This document shows positions 13,269-24,680 of a stretch of DNA of 64,000 bases, in pieces. The stretch comes from Embiotoca jacksoni (lineage: Eukaryota > Chordata > Actinopteri > Embiotocidae): positions 4,613,754 through 4,677,753 of the forward strand of contig JAKOON010000009.1 of NCBI GenBank assembly GCA_022577435.1, written 5' to 3'. Below the pieces are notes generated by a model that saw only the letters and a program-made list of their open reading frames with translations, was not told the DNA's origin and did no database searches. Position 1 is the stretch's first letter; each line of letters opens with the position of its first letter. Made by a program: the position numbers and the translations under genes.

Positions 13269-14187
13269 TCTGCTAACCATTGGCTTTGCTCATGAATGAT
13301 ACAGTTCAGTGGCAAAACAAACAAAGCGTGACAAATCCAGATTATTGTCTGTAGGCGAGATAAGGTTATAATGAGAAAGTGCATCGGGGGAAATTGATCC
13401 TTTTTCAGGAAGCTGTCTGATTTACTGGGGATGCCAATAATAACTTCCTGTGTGTCCTGCCTCTAATGGGAGGCGGGTGAAGTCAGAGGTGGGGGGTGGA
13501 AGGTTCTTGCTAACGGGACAGATTTCATTATGATGCAATATCCTGAGAAGAGCATTTGAAAGGGACGTTTTGTGGCTAATTATTATCTGCGGCAGGGTAT
13601 ATTGAAAAGCTGTCTGATTGCCGCCGCTGATCACAAACAGAGACAAAAATTTAGCGGGTTTACACCGGGTGACAGCAGAAGCAAATTAATTATCAATACA
13701 TAAAGGATTTGACCTTTTTGTTTCTGTCAAAAAAGAGGAAGGAAAACATTACTTCGAAACAATTCACAGATCAGCACCCGCACATGACACACACACACAC
13801 ACACACATATGCATCATGGGAACTCACGTGCCTTTGCCTACTTGGAAAGGCAGCCATGTCTGAGACACGCTGACAGCCGAGCAACCAACCTACTTGGCTG
13901 CATGTTAAATCTACATGCCATAGGGGAGAGAAATGGGCCCACCGACAGGCCAGTTATTAGCCAGGGGAATGTGGGAGGGATGGCAGAAATTAACATAGAT
14001 TACTCAAGTATGACTGACAGTTTCAGACTGGCTTTTTGTGACTTACCAAGTGATTTGGGACTTGTCTTAATTCAGCGAGGGACGTTTTAATACCGTGGGC
14101 TGTCTCCGCTATTTGGCACCGTTGCCTTGGTGAAGAGGGAAGGAGGGAATCTTTTTTTCTTTCTGCTATAGCACCCCCAGTTACAGC

Positions 14188-14203
14188 TCCCCCCCCCCCC
14201 CCC
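14188..14203 (+). repeat. Poly(C) run
   Basis: About 16 C residues followed by ACACACACCC. Confidence 0.85.
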
Positions 14204-16636
14204 ACACACACCCTCAGTGGCAGAGGCCTTGTGATCTGCAAATAATGATGGGGAGTGTTGGCGGGGCAGCACTTGGTGTTCAGGACTGTCTTTTGGTCCA
14301 TACTGTGTTTTATATAAAGGATGCTTGCCAAAGAGTAGCTCCTGTGAAATCTGTCTGGCATTAGCCTGGGAGATGTTGTGGCTCTGCAAAAAGCCTGGGT
14401 GTCATTTGGATCTCTGGCAGATCAGATAACTGGGACTTTGATCAGTTTTTTCAAATACAATCATAAGCAGTGGTGCTTCCCACAAGTGTGCATGAAGAAT
14501 ACGTCTTTTACTACAAGCTTAAATTAATTGTGTATGTATACGACAGTCCTTTGAAACTTTAAGACAGAGTGATTGAGACAGTGCGAGTGAAGACCGACAG
14601 GGACAGAAAATAAATTGTGAAAACAGATAAAGTTAAAGAGAGAAATTCCAGAGTGTTGTAGAAAAAATAAAAAGCAGGAAAGCTTGTACATATTGCATGT
14701 TTCCGCTTGATTCCATCTCCCAAGGCCACTGTGGCTGCTTCCTGATGTGGTTTTTCATTATTTATCCGGCATCTATTGGACAATATTGGAGCCGACTCTC
14801 AGCTCTGCTGCCATATTGGCAAGCCACAACAGCGGAAGAGAAAAGGAAGAATCTGTAGTGTTATTGCACATTCAGTCTGGACTGAATCTCTGTTCGCACA
14901 GTTAGACATTCGAGCAGGGTTCATCGAAGTCCGATCATCTTTCCAATGCACAACACTACTCGTATCTAGCACTTCTGGAAATGCACCTCATCGTTTATTT
15001 AGCTGTTGCTCGATTGTTGACAATAAAATGAAGTCAAATAATACAAAGAGATGCCATTGGCTGGAGCAGCCCGGCACATGCTGCGCAAGAAAGGTTATAC
15101 ATTTTCTTTGTGCCACTGCAGACACACAGTAAGGTATGTACATGAGATTACTCACCTGCCAAAACCAAACAATGGCTAATGTATCTCCGGTTCGAATTAC
15201 ATTTACCATAGGGTGTCATCTCTAAGCTGTTTAATGCATTGTGGGACGAAGGGCTTTAATCAGCGAGGCTCAGTGGAGCCAGCGGATTAAATCACTTTTT
15301 ATCTGTGCTTCCTTTGACTTTCCCAGTGCTCAGGGTTGCAGTGTAAATCATAACGCGTCCCTGTTGGGCTCACTTCAGTGTAGTTTATGACTGTAGCCAC
15401 ATTTCATAAATTCCATTTATTTTGTGTATTGAGTAAATCCACATCCACTAAAAACAAGGATAAGTCTTTATCCTCACCTCAAACTACAAAGTTGTTCATT
15501 TCTCAGAAAGGAGGATGATGTGTCTTCATGAGTGTTTCAGTCCATCAATTCCTGTGTGCAGCAGGTCCATTTATATGTACACTACGTACCTGGAAATTGA
15601 CGCGCACGTATCCACATTTGAAACCACGATCATGTACGCGGTACATCCATGTATCATGTGCCGGTGTATGTGTATATATATATTTGTGCGCGCATGCATG
15701 CGCGCTCACAGCCGACAGCAGCGACAGGGAGAGCGGCTGCCGCATTGCACAGAATAGCTAAACAGCTGTAGTGCTCCATCAGGGCTATCGATCATGTCCC
15801 TCTCTCTGAATCACAATCAGACGTGGGCAGAGCAGAGCGGCTGGAGCAGGCGTCGGCGACTGGCTTGTTGGACAACTGCTACGCACCTCTCATATCAACC
15901 AGGCCTCGCCAAACAAACCTGACCTGGACTGCTGATCAGATGCATCTACACGCGAGTGCCACGGTTTCTTATTTCTGTAGAACTTGCAGGAACTTGCAAG
16001 TATTCAACTCAAGTTCTTGGTGTCCGAAATGTTTTCGAGCATTTGGGTTTTGTTGCCAGTGAACTGTGATGCACTCTGCTACTTATGTTACTGTTGTAAA
16101 TGATGTCTGATCAGAGCAAATATTGATAGAAGATGACATTAACGGGGAGCTGAAATTTGTATTCATCAACAAAGAGAGAATTACACATGATTTCATTTAT
16201 AAAAGGGACGTTGTTAAGTATCATTAGGTGCCATCTGCTATCATCTCTCCTCACTGTAAATCAACTCAGTCATGTAATCACAAGGAAGTTACATGTTATT
16301 ACATTAAAATTTAAACAGGAAGTGAATGAACTTTGTCTGTGGCGCTATAAGCTGCCATCTGTTAGCATCTCCACAATTCTCTGTTGTTCCCTGAGATTCC
16401 TCCTCCCTGTGTGCATGTGTTATCTCTAACTCAATGTTAACTTCCTGCCAATATGGCGACTTCCTTTTCGTTTGTTTTTTCCGTGGTCGGTTGAATTTAA
16501 CAGATGACCTGCCACCTGACATCCAGATATTTACTTCCTGGTATGGGACAGCAAGGTTACAACTCAATATCCTTTTTGTATTGCCACTGGACACACCTGA
16601 GTGGAAGAGGGCAGCTATAACAAGACCAACTCCCAT

Positions 16637-16682
16637 CACACACACACACAGACGCACACACACTCACGCACGCGCACGCGCA

Positions 16683-16744
<62 letters not shown>
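16637..16744 (+). repeat. Compound (CA)n/(CGCA)n microsatellite
   Basis: CA units are interrupted by GACGCA, CTCACG and three GCACGC units, then about 28 pure CA units. Confidence 0.95.
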
Positions 16745-16745
<1 letters not shown>

Positions 16746-17094
16746 CTCTTGACACAGTGTGATTGAGTGGCTTAGCTGGAAATGCAGAGGCTTGTCAGAT
16801 ATGGGCTGGAGAGGATTGGTGAGTAAACTCGGTACATTGAGAAGTGTGTGCATGTATATGAGCGTGAATTCATGCATGGTGAGAGTATTGTGCTACTCTG
16901 TGTGTGTTTGTGGGTTATGTTTAAAAGCTAAATGGTGGGGGAAAAAAAATTCTCATTAGCATTTTATGGATGTTGACATTCCTTTCAGGTCAAAGCCAGC
17001 GGTGCGTGACCATATTTGTGCTCATGTGGTTTATGTGTGTGTCAAGGCTCACACACCGTGGTAGTCATGGCTGTCACACAAGCATACACATGCA

Positions 17095-17131
17095 CGTGCA
17101 CACATACGCACGCGCACGCGCACACACACAC
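17095..17131 (+). repeat. Short (CA/CG) tract
   Basis: GTGCACACATACGCACGCGC continues into CACACACACA. Related short tracts lie at 17427-17462. Confidence 0.8.
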
Positions 17132-17249
17132 TCTCCTACTGTGCTGTGTGTGGTGGGAGCCCCCCGGGGGTGCCGCTGAGCTGTCAAAGCAGGATGGATG
17201 AAGAAGCTGCCCTGCATAGCAAGGGTCTCTGGGGAAATACCACCAACAC

Positions 17250-17250
<1 letters not shown>

Positions 17251-17303
<53 letters not shown>
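17251..17303 (+). repeat. (AC)n microsatellite
   Basis: About 26 pure AC units. Confidence 0.95.
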
Positions 17304-17306
<3 letters not shown>

Positions 17307-17805
17307 ACACACTTCCAGCACACAGTAATGTATGTGTACCTCTTTTAAAATGCATAAATTGGAACATGCACGCATGGATGTGAACACAAAAACAAATCCA
17401 AATGTTGTGAGAACACTTTACGTGCGCACATGCACGCACGCACACACACGCACGCACACACCTACAAAAGAGTTATTTGCTGCCTCTGCGAGAAACAGAA
17501 ACAGCCCTCGGGTCCTCCGCAGAAGAACATCTGAGTTTGATAAAGAATGTCCAGAGATCTCCATTTAGCAGACAGCAAGTCAACATGGACAGTGTCCGAC
17601 AAGAGGAAAAAAACGAACTCTTCCTCCACCATCTTTTAAAATTTAAACTGAGGGAAAACGTATCAAAGAAACGACTCAGGGAGCCTTTATCCATAATTAT
17701 TCACCAACAGAACATCTGAGAAAGCATTTTAGGAGCATAAATATATGTAATCTTTTTTATTACAATTTAAGTGTTACCTTTTAAGTTTTGGACATCATTC
17801 ATATA

Positions 17806-18022
17806 CAGTGGTGTGAAAAAGTGTTTGCTCCCTTCCTGATTTCCAATTTTTTTTGCCTGTCTGTCACACTTAAATGTTTCAGATCATCAAACAAATTTAA
17901 ATATTAGTCAAAGATAACACAAGTAAACACAAAATGCAGTTTTTAAATGAAGGTTTTTATTATTAAGGGAGAAAAAAAAATCCAAACCCACATGGCCCTG
18001 TGTGAAAAAGTGTTTGCCCCCT
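17806..18022 (+). repeat. Left terminal inverted repeat of the Tc1 element
   Basis: About 217 bp. The outer end reads CAGTGGTGTGAAAAAGTGTT, and a second copy of the GTGTGAAAAAGTGTTTGC motif lies at the inner end near 18000-18018. That gives two direct-repeat transposase-binding sites, as in IR/DR-type Tc1 elements. Confidence 0.92.
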
Positions 18023-18187
18023 CCTGTTAAAACATAACTTAACTGTGGTTTATCACACCTGAGTTCAATTTCTCTAGCCACACCCAGGCCTGATTACTGC
18101 CACACCTGTTCTCAATCAAGAAATCACTTAAATAGGACCTGCCTGACAAAGTGAAGTAGACCAAAAGATCCTCAAAAGCTAGGCATC

Positions 18188-19200
18188 ATGCCGAGATCCA
18201 AAGAAATTCAGGAACAAATGAGAAAGAAAGTAATTGAGATCAATCAGTCTGGAAAAGGTTATAAAGCCATTTCTAAAGCTTTGGGACTCCAGCGAACCAC
18301 AGTGAGAGCCATTATCCACAAATGGAGAAAACACGGAACAGCGGTGAACCTTTCCGGGAGTGGCCGGCCGACCAAAATTACCCCAAGAGCGCAGTGACGA
18401 CTCATCCGAGAGGTCACAAAAGACCCCACAACAACATCCAAAGAACTGCAGGCCTCACTTAAGGTCAGTGTTCATGACTCCACCATAAGAAAGAGACTGG
18501 GCAAAAATGGCCTGCATGGCAGAGTTCCAAGACGAAAACCACCGCTGAGCAAAAAGAACATTAAGGCTCGTCTCATTTTTACCAGAAAACATCTTGATGA
18601 TCCCCAAGACTTTTGGGAAAATACTCTGTGGACTGACGAGACAAAAGTTGAACTTTTTGGAAGGTGTGTCCCATTACATCTGGCGTAAAAGTAACACCGC
18701 ATTTCAGAAAAAGAACATCATACCAACAGTAAAATATGGTGGTGGTAGTGTGATGGTCTGGGGCTGTTTTGCTGCTTCAGGACCTGGAAGACTTGCTGTG
18801 ATAAATGGAACCATGAATTCTACCGTCTACCAAAACATCCTGAAGGAGAATGTCCAGCCATCTGTTCGTGACCTCAAGCTGAAGCCAACTTGGGTTCTGC
18901 AGCAGGACAATGATCCAAAACACACCAGCAAGTCCACCTCTGAATGGCTGAAAAAAACCCAAAATGAAGACTTTGGAGTGGCCTCGTCAAAGTCCTGACC
19001 TGAATCCTATTGAGATGCTGTGGCATGACCTTAAAAAGGCGGTTCGTTCTGGAAAACCCTCCAATGTGGCTGAATTACAACAACTCTACAAAGATGAGTG
19101 GGCCAAAATTCCTCCACAGCGCTGTAAAAGACTCATTGCAAGTTATCGCAAATGCTTAATTGCAGTTGTTGCTGCTAAGGGTGGCCCAACCAGTTATTAG
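18188..19200 (+). pseudogene. Tc1-type DD34E transposase pseudogene
   Basis: The reading frame opens MPRSKEIQEQMRKKVIEI and ends AAKGGPTSY, which are typical ends of a fish Tc1 transposase of about 340 residues. A helix-turn-helix DNA-binding region (about residues 15-50, containing YKAISKALGLQRTTVRAI) is followed by a GRP-type motif. Three lesions break it. The first is a TGA at 18395-18397, probably CGA to TGA by CpG decay. The second is a 2-bp loss in a TG run at about 18665-18670, before the SHYIWRK motif. The third is a 1-bp gain in the A/C run at about 18950-18960. The catalytic triad survives: Asp in LWTDET (18635-18637), Asp in QQDNDPKHT (18906-18908) and Glu in NPIEMLW (19012-19014), with 34 residues between the last two. 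It cannot make a working enzyme as it stands. Confidence 0.95.
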
Positions 19201-19204
19201 GTTT

Positions 19205-19419
19205 AGGGGGAAAACACTTTTTCACACAGGGCCATGTGGGTTTGGATTTTTCTTCTCCCTTAATAATAAAAACTTTCATTTAAAAACGGCATTTTGTGTT
19301 TACTTGTGTTATCTTTGAATTTAAATTTGTTTGATGATCTGAAACATTTAAGTGTGACAAACATGCAAAAAAAAAAAAAAAGAAATCAGGAAGGGGGCAA
19401 ACACTTTTTCACACCACTG
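19205..19419 (-). repeat. Right terminal inverted repeat of the Tc1 element
   Basis: This is the reverse complement of the left repeat, about 215 bp, with the same inner and outer TTTTTCACAC motifs. Differences from the left arm are a few substitutions and a longer A run near 19367-19381. Confidence 0.92.
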
Positions 19420-19857
19420 TAAACATAACTAACATAATAGCCACCACATTTCTGAAATCTGGAGATCAAGTTGTCATTGCCAAAAAGAAGTCAGACAGGG
19501 TGAGAAACAGCAGCAGTCTGACAAAACAGTTCTGCATATTTTGAATAATCCCTTCAGAGTTGCGTGCACAGTTCTCATGCGCAAAGAGGAATTTTATTGA
19601 CATTTCTGACGTGCTTACATTCGGTTTTACTTACAAAGAAAGTGGTTTAGATAATCTAGATGGACTGTTTGCCTGTTTATGACTTCGTATCATCTGACTG
19701 CTTGTGTTTCTTGCGTGGTCAGGCTTTGTTGCAGCATTTTATCCAGCTCCCAGATTTCAGCGATTACTTTGGTGAGTGAGTACGTTGCTATCATAACTGG
19801 TAGGAATGATGGCAAATATTACAAAAATGAAAAGCTAAAGTTGAGATAAACCATAAG

Positions 19858-20308
19858 CTGGGTTCCCACTCAAAATCGAATGTCAAATTTTCTGACATTT
19901 CCCTGGCTGTCACTGACTAAAAAAACCTGAAATTCCATGACCTATAATGAACAGAAAAACATGCTGCCGTTGTGCTGAGCAGACAAAAAACAGTGACATT
20001 TTCTGTTAAAAAACCGGCTGGCACATGCCACCCTGTTAGCACCAATATTGAAAGAAATTAAATACATGTCTAAATACCGGTTGCAGAGGCAAAGAATTTA
20101 TCTAACAATACGGTAATTAGCTTCTAATAAGCTACATTTTTAATCTGTGTCAGTGACCACTAATGCTACCAAACATACACATTAAAAAATAATTAGTTAA
20201 CTAATGTTAGAGCTACATAAAGAAATTCCCTGATATTCCATGACTTGGCCCAAAAAATTATAAAATTCCCTAATATTCCCTGAAATTCTCTGACCCGTGG
20301 GAATCCTG
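19858..20308. mobile_element. Small non-autonomous TIR element (about 450 bp)
   Basis: The left end reads CTGGGTTCCCACTC and the right end is CCCGTGGGAATCCTG, whose reverse complement CAGGATTCCCACGGG matches it. Between them are repeated phrases such as AAATTCCATGAC and AAATTCCCTGATATTCCATG. This matches a dispersed teleost repeat I recognise from memory, with hAT-like CAGGG ends. No open frame and no clean target-site duplication were found. Confidence 0.7.
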
Positions 20309-21696
20309 TATGAAGTGATTGCCGTGTCCATTACTTCAAATTACAAATGGCAACATCACGGGGAACAATTATATGTGTTACAAAAGTCAGTCTACGTGTA
20401 TATTCAGATGTACAGCATGGAAAGGGAAGATTTCATAGACCCTTCAGCAGGGACCACAGTAGCAACGAACCCAAGCAGACCTTGTAAACTTAACCATTCT
20501 TAATTCCCCAGAAGGATTTCCTCGATCAGGGCGGTAAAATCTCCATGCTTGGCACAAGCCTGAACAATCCATTAACAATAATAAAGCCTGAGCGGCGGGG
20601 AGATAGACCCTTAAAGGGGAAGGTCAGCCTGATATTACAGCTTTAAAGGTTTCCTATTACGGCTCAACTTCAATATAACGGCTCACCTTGCCTTTAATGG
20701 CTGCTGGCTATGCAGTGGCTGAGCACATATGGAGATTCTAAATCCAGTCTCTCCGAGATATTACTGGAGAGTGGAGAGCGATTTATGGCTCTGTTTCTGT
20801 GCCGCTGGTTGGAGGTGGGAGCGTTGTTAATAAAATTGCCACAGTGGTGAAGGAGATCTCCTCGGCATCGCCCCTATCTGGCCTGCATGGCCTGCTGGGA
20901 GGCGCAGGAGACTCTGAGTGCTGCAGCACCTGGCCCCAAAAGTGCTTAAGCAGCATTTTTCCTTCATCCTGGCCTTTCCCTCTGACACTTTCTTTCATAT
21001 CTTTACTCCCTTCCAACTCACTTTGTTTTTTCCACCTCCTGACACCCTCACTCCTCTGGAGACCTGCTCTGTTTCCCACATTTCCACTGCTTTGTCTCCT
21101 TACTTCTGAAACTCCGCTGCCTCTTTGGACACCGACGAAAAGACACATTTCTGTGATAACACACGGTGAGAACATTTCGGTCTCTATTTGGTGACACTTC
21201 TTTCTTTCACCCACTTTTTTCCCTGCCTGGTTTCTCCTTGGCCACCGTGTAGGGTGACTGCAGACAAGAGAGAGACAGGAAGGAGAGAGGACACTGCAAC
21301 AGAGAGCAGGAGCAGAAGAGGAAAGAGGGGAGAGTGCAAGCTCTTAAGTAGATTGCAAAGAACAGCACAGAGGCATGAGGGTGAATATTAAGAGGGCTTT
21401 TTTTCCTCCTGCCCAGAGAAGTTCCTGCCTGCAGCACAAGCACCACCAGGGAGGGAGAGAGACGGTGACAGAGAGGAAGAGACCTATAGAACCATCAGCC
21501 AGAGCCACGGCAGCTAGCTTCAGGTGTCACACGCCACAGTGTACATTATCTATCAAGCTGTGCAGCAGATCTGAGATGAGAAATTGCCATAATTGAATTA
21601 ATAAGGTGGATTCCTAATGAAAGAGTGATGATTTTTTTTTTCTGACAATGAAAGGGAAAGGGTGAGAGAAATGTCAGCGAAGGAGGGGAGACTCAC

Positions 21697-21776
21697 CTGG
21701 AATGCCTGGCGGGGTTTTCAGGTATTTTCCATTGAAATGCTGTATCACTACTTCACATTTCTCTGTAGACTCCATC
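21697..21776 (-). CDS. rbms3: rbms3 internal exon: C-terminal part of RRM2
   Basis: This 80-bp exon follows the 27332-27489 exon in transcript order. Its first base completes the split Arg codon (AG + G). Then come 26 codons beginning MESTEKCEVVIQHFNG and ending KTPPGIP, plus one base of the next codon. These residues are the last helix and strand of RRM2 and the start of the linker. CEVVIQHFNGKYLKTPPGIP is the RBMS3 version; as I recall them, RBMS1 has CEAVIGHFNGKFIKTPPGV and RBMS2 has IITHFNGKYIKTPPGV. The acceptor reads TTTTTCTTGCAG and the donor CAG/GTGAGT on the minus strand, both strong. The phases of the two exons fit (2 then 1), and no stop occurs in the joined frame. The next exon, expected to begin APSEPLLCKFADGG or similar, was not found at lower coordinates, so the downstream intron exceeds 21.7 kb. 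Confidence 0.95.
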
Positions 21777-22602
21777 CTGCAAGAAAAAGCCATACATGGG
21801 GTTTCAAGTGAAAATAGTTATTGTCCATTTCTAGCAAAAGTTGAAAGTGATAATTCTGTCACCATAAAAAGCCCTCCAATTTACACTAAATCATCAGTGC
21901 TGGGGGGAAACAAACTGGATTACTTTCTGTGAGGATGTTTCTTTATGACACAAAACAATGATCGTCGCTGTTTTCTCTCTCACAAACAGGTAACAAAACA
22001 AAAAAAATCTATCAAGGTGAGTTCCAGCCCGCAGAGAGCGGCGCTACAGTTGTTTTTCATTATTAGTTTTAAACGACTCCGCAGCGCTCGTTTCCATTTC
22101 GCACTGTAACCCTTCACACGTGGAGCACGAGGGTAAATACTGCCACTGATGACACATTTACAATAATAAAGAATCACCCACTCGTGTGTGTCCTGCTGGC
22201 TGCCTTGTATCAGTGTGTTCATTTGAAAAATAAAGAAAAAAAAAAAAGTTCAGTGAGACTATCTAGAGAGTGTTACAGCTACGGAACGTCATTGTCTGCA
22301 TGAGTCAGAAGTTCATAATGAAATTCAGGGTTTTTAGGGGAAGAGTTGTTATGCAGCTTTTCTCCGTGCATAATAGAAAAGAGAACGGATAGAAAGGCAG
22401 AACGAGCAGGTGAAAGGGATGTAGGAGAATAAATAGGAGGAGATAGAGATGAGAAGGTAGAAATGATATGCTTATGGATAGTAATGACTCTGATCTGCAG
22501 GACTGTGGCTAGAGAGAGAGAGAGAAAATACGGGAAGCCCACTCCCTCGTCTCCACTTTCCCAGCCACTGGATCAAAGACTGTGTTCAGGCCAAGCGGAT
22601 GA

Positions 22603-22615
22603 CCAGCAGGGGGGC
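22603..22615 (+). promoter_or_regulatory. CTCF-like motif, imperfect
   Basis: CCAGCAGGGGGGC has one extra G relative to the CTCF core. It lies in the intron about 800 bp upstream of the acceptor of the 21697-21776 exon. Confidence 0.25.
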
Positions 22616-22969
22616 TCTGTTCTTTCACATCATAAGCCTACAGACACTAATGTCACACACACTTTACATCAAAACACGTACAAAAGTATATCAAAACGAA
22701 AATGACGGAGGAAATGTTCTGTTTGTGTGCATGCGCACACACACATCTTTTTTCTTTCTACTGCGCTGCGACGAGAAACGCTAACTGGTGGGGGGGGATT
22801 TCAACAAGTTTGTCTCTGACTCCGAACTTTTGACCATATAAAAGACATGTAAGTCAGATAACATGCACACACTCTTGTTTTTATTCTGAGGCAGGAACAG
22901 TTTCAACGCTCAAGGAAACCCCTTATTTTCTTTTTTCCCCACTGTGCGTGGGTTAATGTGCTGGACTTT

Positions 22970-23252
22970 TTATTGGCTGGGTGCAGTGACTTCCTGGAGT
23001 CCCGGCTGGTTGATAACAAGAAAACAGGAGATCACAGCCTTAGGCTAAGCAAATAATCAGAGTAAAACTAGAACTTTTAGTTGTTGTTTTTTTAACCTCA
23101 GGTTTTGTACATATTAAAACAACAGCTATTATATATTAATCATAGCTGCTGGAAGGAGATTTTCCTTTCCTTTTCTTTTTTTAACTACGGACATAGCCAG
23201 GCTAGCTGTTTCTCCCTTATCCAGTCTTTATGCTAAGCTGCGGGCTGGTATA
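22970..23252 (+). repeat. Teleost dispersed-repeat fragments
   Basis: Two recognisable blocks are GCTGGGTGCAGTGACTTCCT (22977 on) and AGCCAGGCTAGCTGTTTCTC followed by CCAGTCTTTATGCTAAGCTG (23195-23240). The second is a well-known phrase in fish repeats. Boundaries are uncertain. Confidence 0.5.
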
Positions 23253-24179
23253 TGGTCTTTAAGAAGCACATTGCAAATCAAATGTGTCATTCTGGGTGGA
23301 CACATTGCAAAAGGCTGTCATTGAGTGAGGGGACTTGCAATATCCTTTAAAAATGGGCATACAGGCAGTTGCATTTCTCTTTACGGAGACACTGATTGTG
23401 TTGCATTAATTTGTACACAAAGACACGTACCAATGTCTCCCGTCTCCTTTTTGACCTCTGCACAGCTGGCAAATCGTGGCGTGAAGTGGGTGTGAATTCT
23501 GGATTGCTGCTGTTGGAAAGTTACAGCAAAATGCTCGGCATACACATCCCCCTGATCTGACATTGAAAAGAAGTGGGGGAAGAGGGTTTCCGATGCCACC
23601 TGAGTATCAAACGTTCCTCTGAGACGGAGTATAAATCTGACTTCAGGGTCTCCTGGATGTAACCTCACATGTAATGGACAGATATGACAGTGGTATCGAT
23701 CTTCTTATCTGACTTGAAGCAAAAACAAATAATTATTATTTTAAATGAATTGCCTTACATTGGATTTAAAGCCAATCTGTACACTGTTCCCATCATCACA
23801 GCATGTTAGGATCCTATATGAACTCTAGCTGAACAAGAGTCCTCACGACCGACTATAGTTTGACTTCCTGCAGCTTCACTGATTGAGCTGCAAGAATTTT
23901 AAAACATCAACCACAGCAGAACTTTATCAAAGAGTGAGATTTGCTTTTCTCTTTCTATTTCTTCAGTCAAAAGGTTCCAGTATATTTTGAACATAATAAA
24001 AGCAAATATCTTTATGCATCTGCACATACTGTGTTGTACATATATTGGAGATTCCCTGATACACAGAGGACTCATTAAAATGAGGCGTTTTTTAAATGAA
24101 GGGTTGAGTGAACGCCTGTACGGTAATATACTCGGGGAATGTGCAGAATTCATTGCATTCCAGATTTTCATGCTTTATT

Positions 24180-24680
24180 CGCCCTCACCTCTTAAAATAC
24201 TCATATCATCCTGTCACCCTCTCACTTCACTGTCTTCTGTCTCTCATCCTTCTCCCATCGCTGCCTTCATCCTTCTTTTTTTTTTTTTTTTTTACCATAG
24301 CTTCTTTATCGCTCTCTCCGTCCCATCCATCTTACTCCCGGGCCCGTCTGCACCTTTTCTTTTTGACGTCTCTCTCATTCCTCCCCGTCTTTCAACCTTG
24401 GTTATTTCCTCCATCTTTCACCGTTACCCTCACTCTCTCCTGCCCCATCTCTCTCACTCTCCGTGCCCTCCTTTCCTTCCCTCTCTGTCCATCCTTTTCT
24501 TTCTTACATCACGTCCCCATCCACATCAACATCTTTCTACCCCCTTTGTTCTCCCTACTCCTCTTTTTAGAATATGTAATCTCGCACACTTCCTGGCATC
24601 ATCAATCTCTCACCGACCCTGTAGCCACCCCTTCTCCCCCCCTTCCCCCATCTTTCTTTCTTTTCCCTCTGTGCCCTGGT
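24180..24680 (+). repeat. Pyrimidine-rich low-complexity tract
   Basis: About 500 bp dominated by T and C on the + strand, including an 18-T run at 24276-24293. It reads as a purine-rich tract in the rbms3 transcript. Two overlapping frames of 236 and 202 codons through it are Ser/Leu/Phe/Pro-rich artefacts. Confidence 0.85.

Larger units (their letters stand above)
17806..19419 (+). mobile_element. Tc1/mariner-family DNA transposon, full length, inactive
   Basis: This is a 1,614-bp element with long terminal inverted repeats beginning CAGTGGTGTGAAAAAGTGTT. It is flanked by a perfect TA duplication (17804-17805 and 19420-19421), the hallmark of Tc1/mariner cut-and-paste insertion. It encodes a broken DD34E transposase on the + strand, antisense to rbms3. 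The inverted repeats are about 215 bp and still very similar to each other, so the insertion is not ancient. Elements of this type are widespread in teleost genomes. Confidence 0.97.
1..21696 (-). other. rbms3: rbms3 downstream intron (partial, at least 21.7 kb)
   Basis: This is the sequence 3' of the second exon in transcript direction. It carries simple repeats, the ATCRAT cluster at 3170-3446, a dispersed repeat at 4609-4668, a Tc1 element at 17806-19419 and a TIR element at 19858-20308. I see no gene or recognisable element in 820-3160, 4670-10100, 10200-11690, 13280-14180, 14210-16630 and 20320-21690, apart from the short motifs reported as findings. Confidence 0.75.

Noticed and set aside
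15980..16010. GAACTTGCAGGAACTTGCAA considered as the next rbms3 exon (LLCKF region)
   Set aside because: The minus-strand translation around it does not give the expected LLCKFADGG sequence and no splice sites fit.
20783..21214. Overlapping frames of 143 (minus) and 131 (plus) codons just downstream of the 21697-21776 exon
   Set aside because: They have biased Ser/Leu/Pro or Glu/Arg/Gly composition from a pyrimidine-rich tract, and no match to the expected next rbms3 exon.
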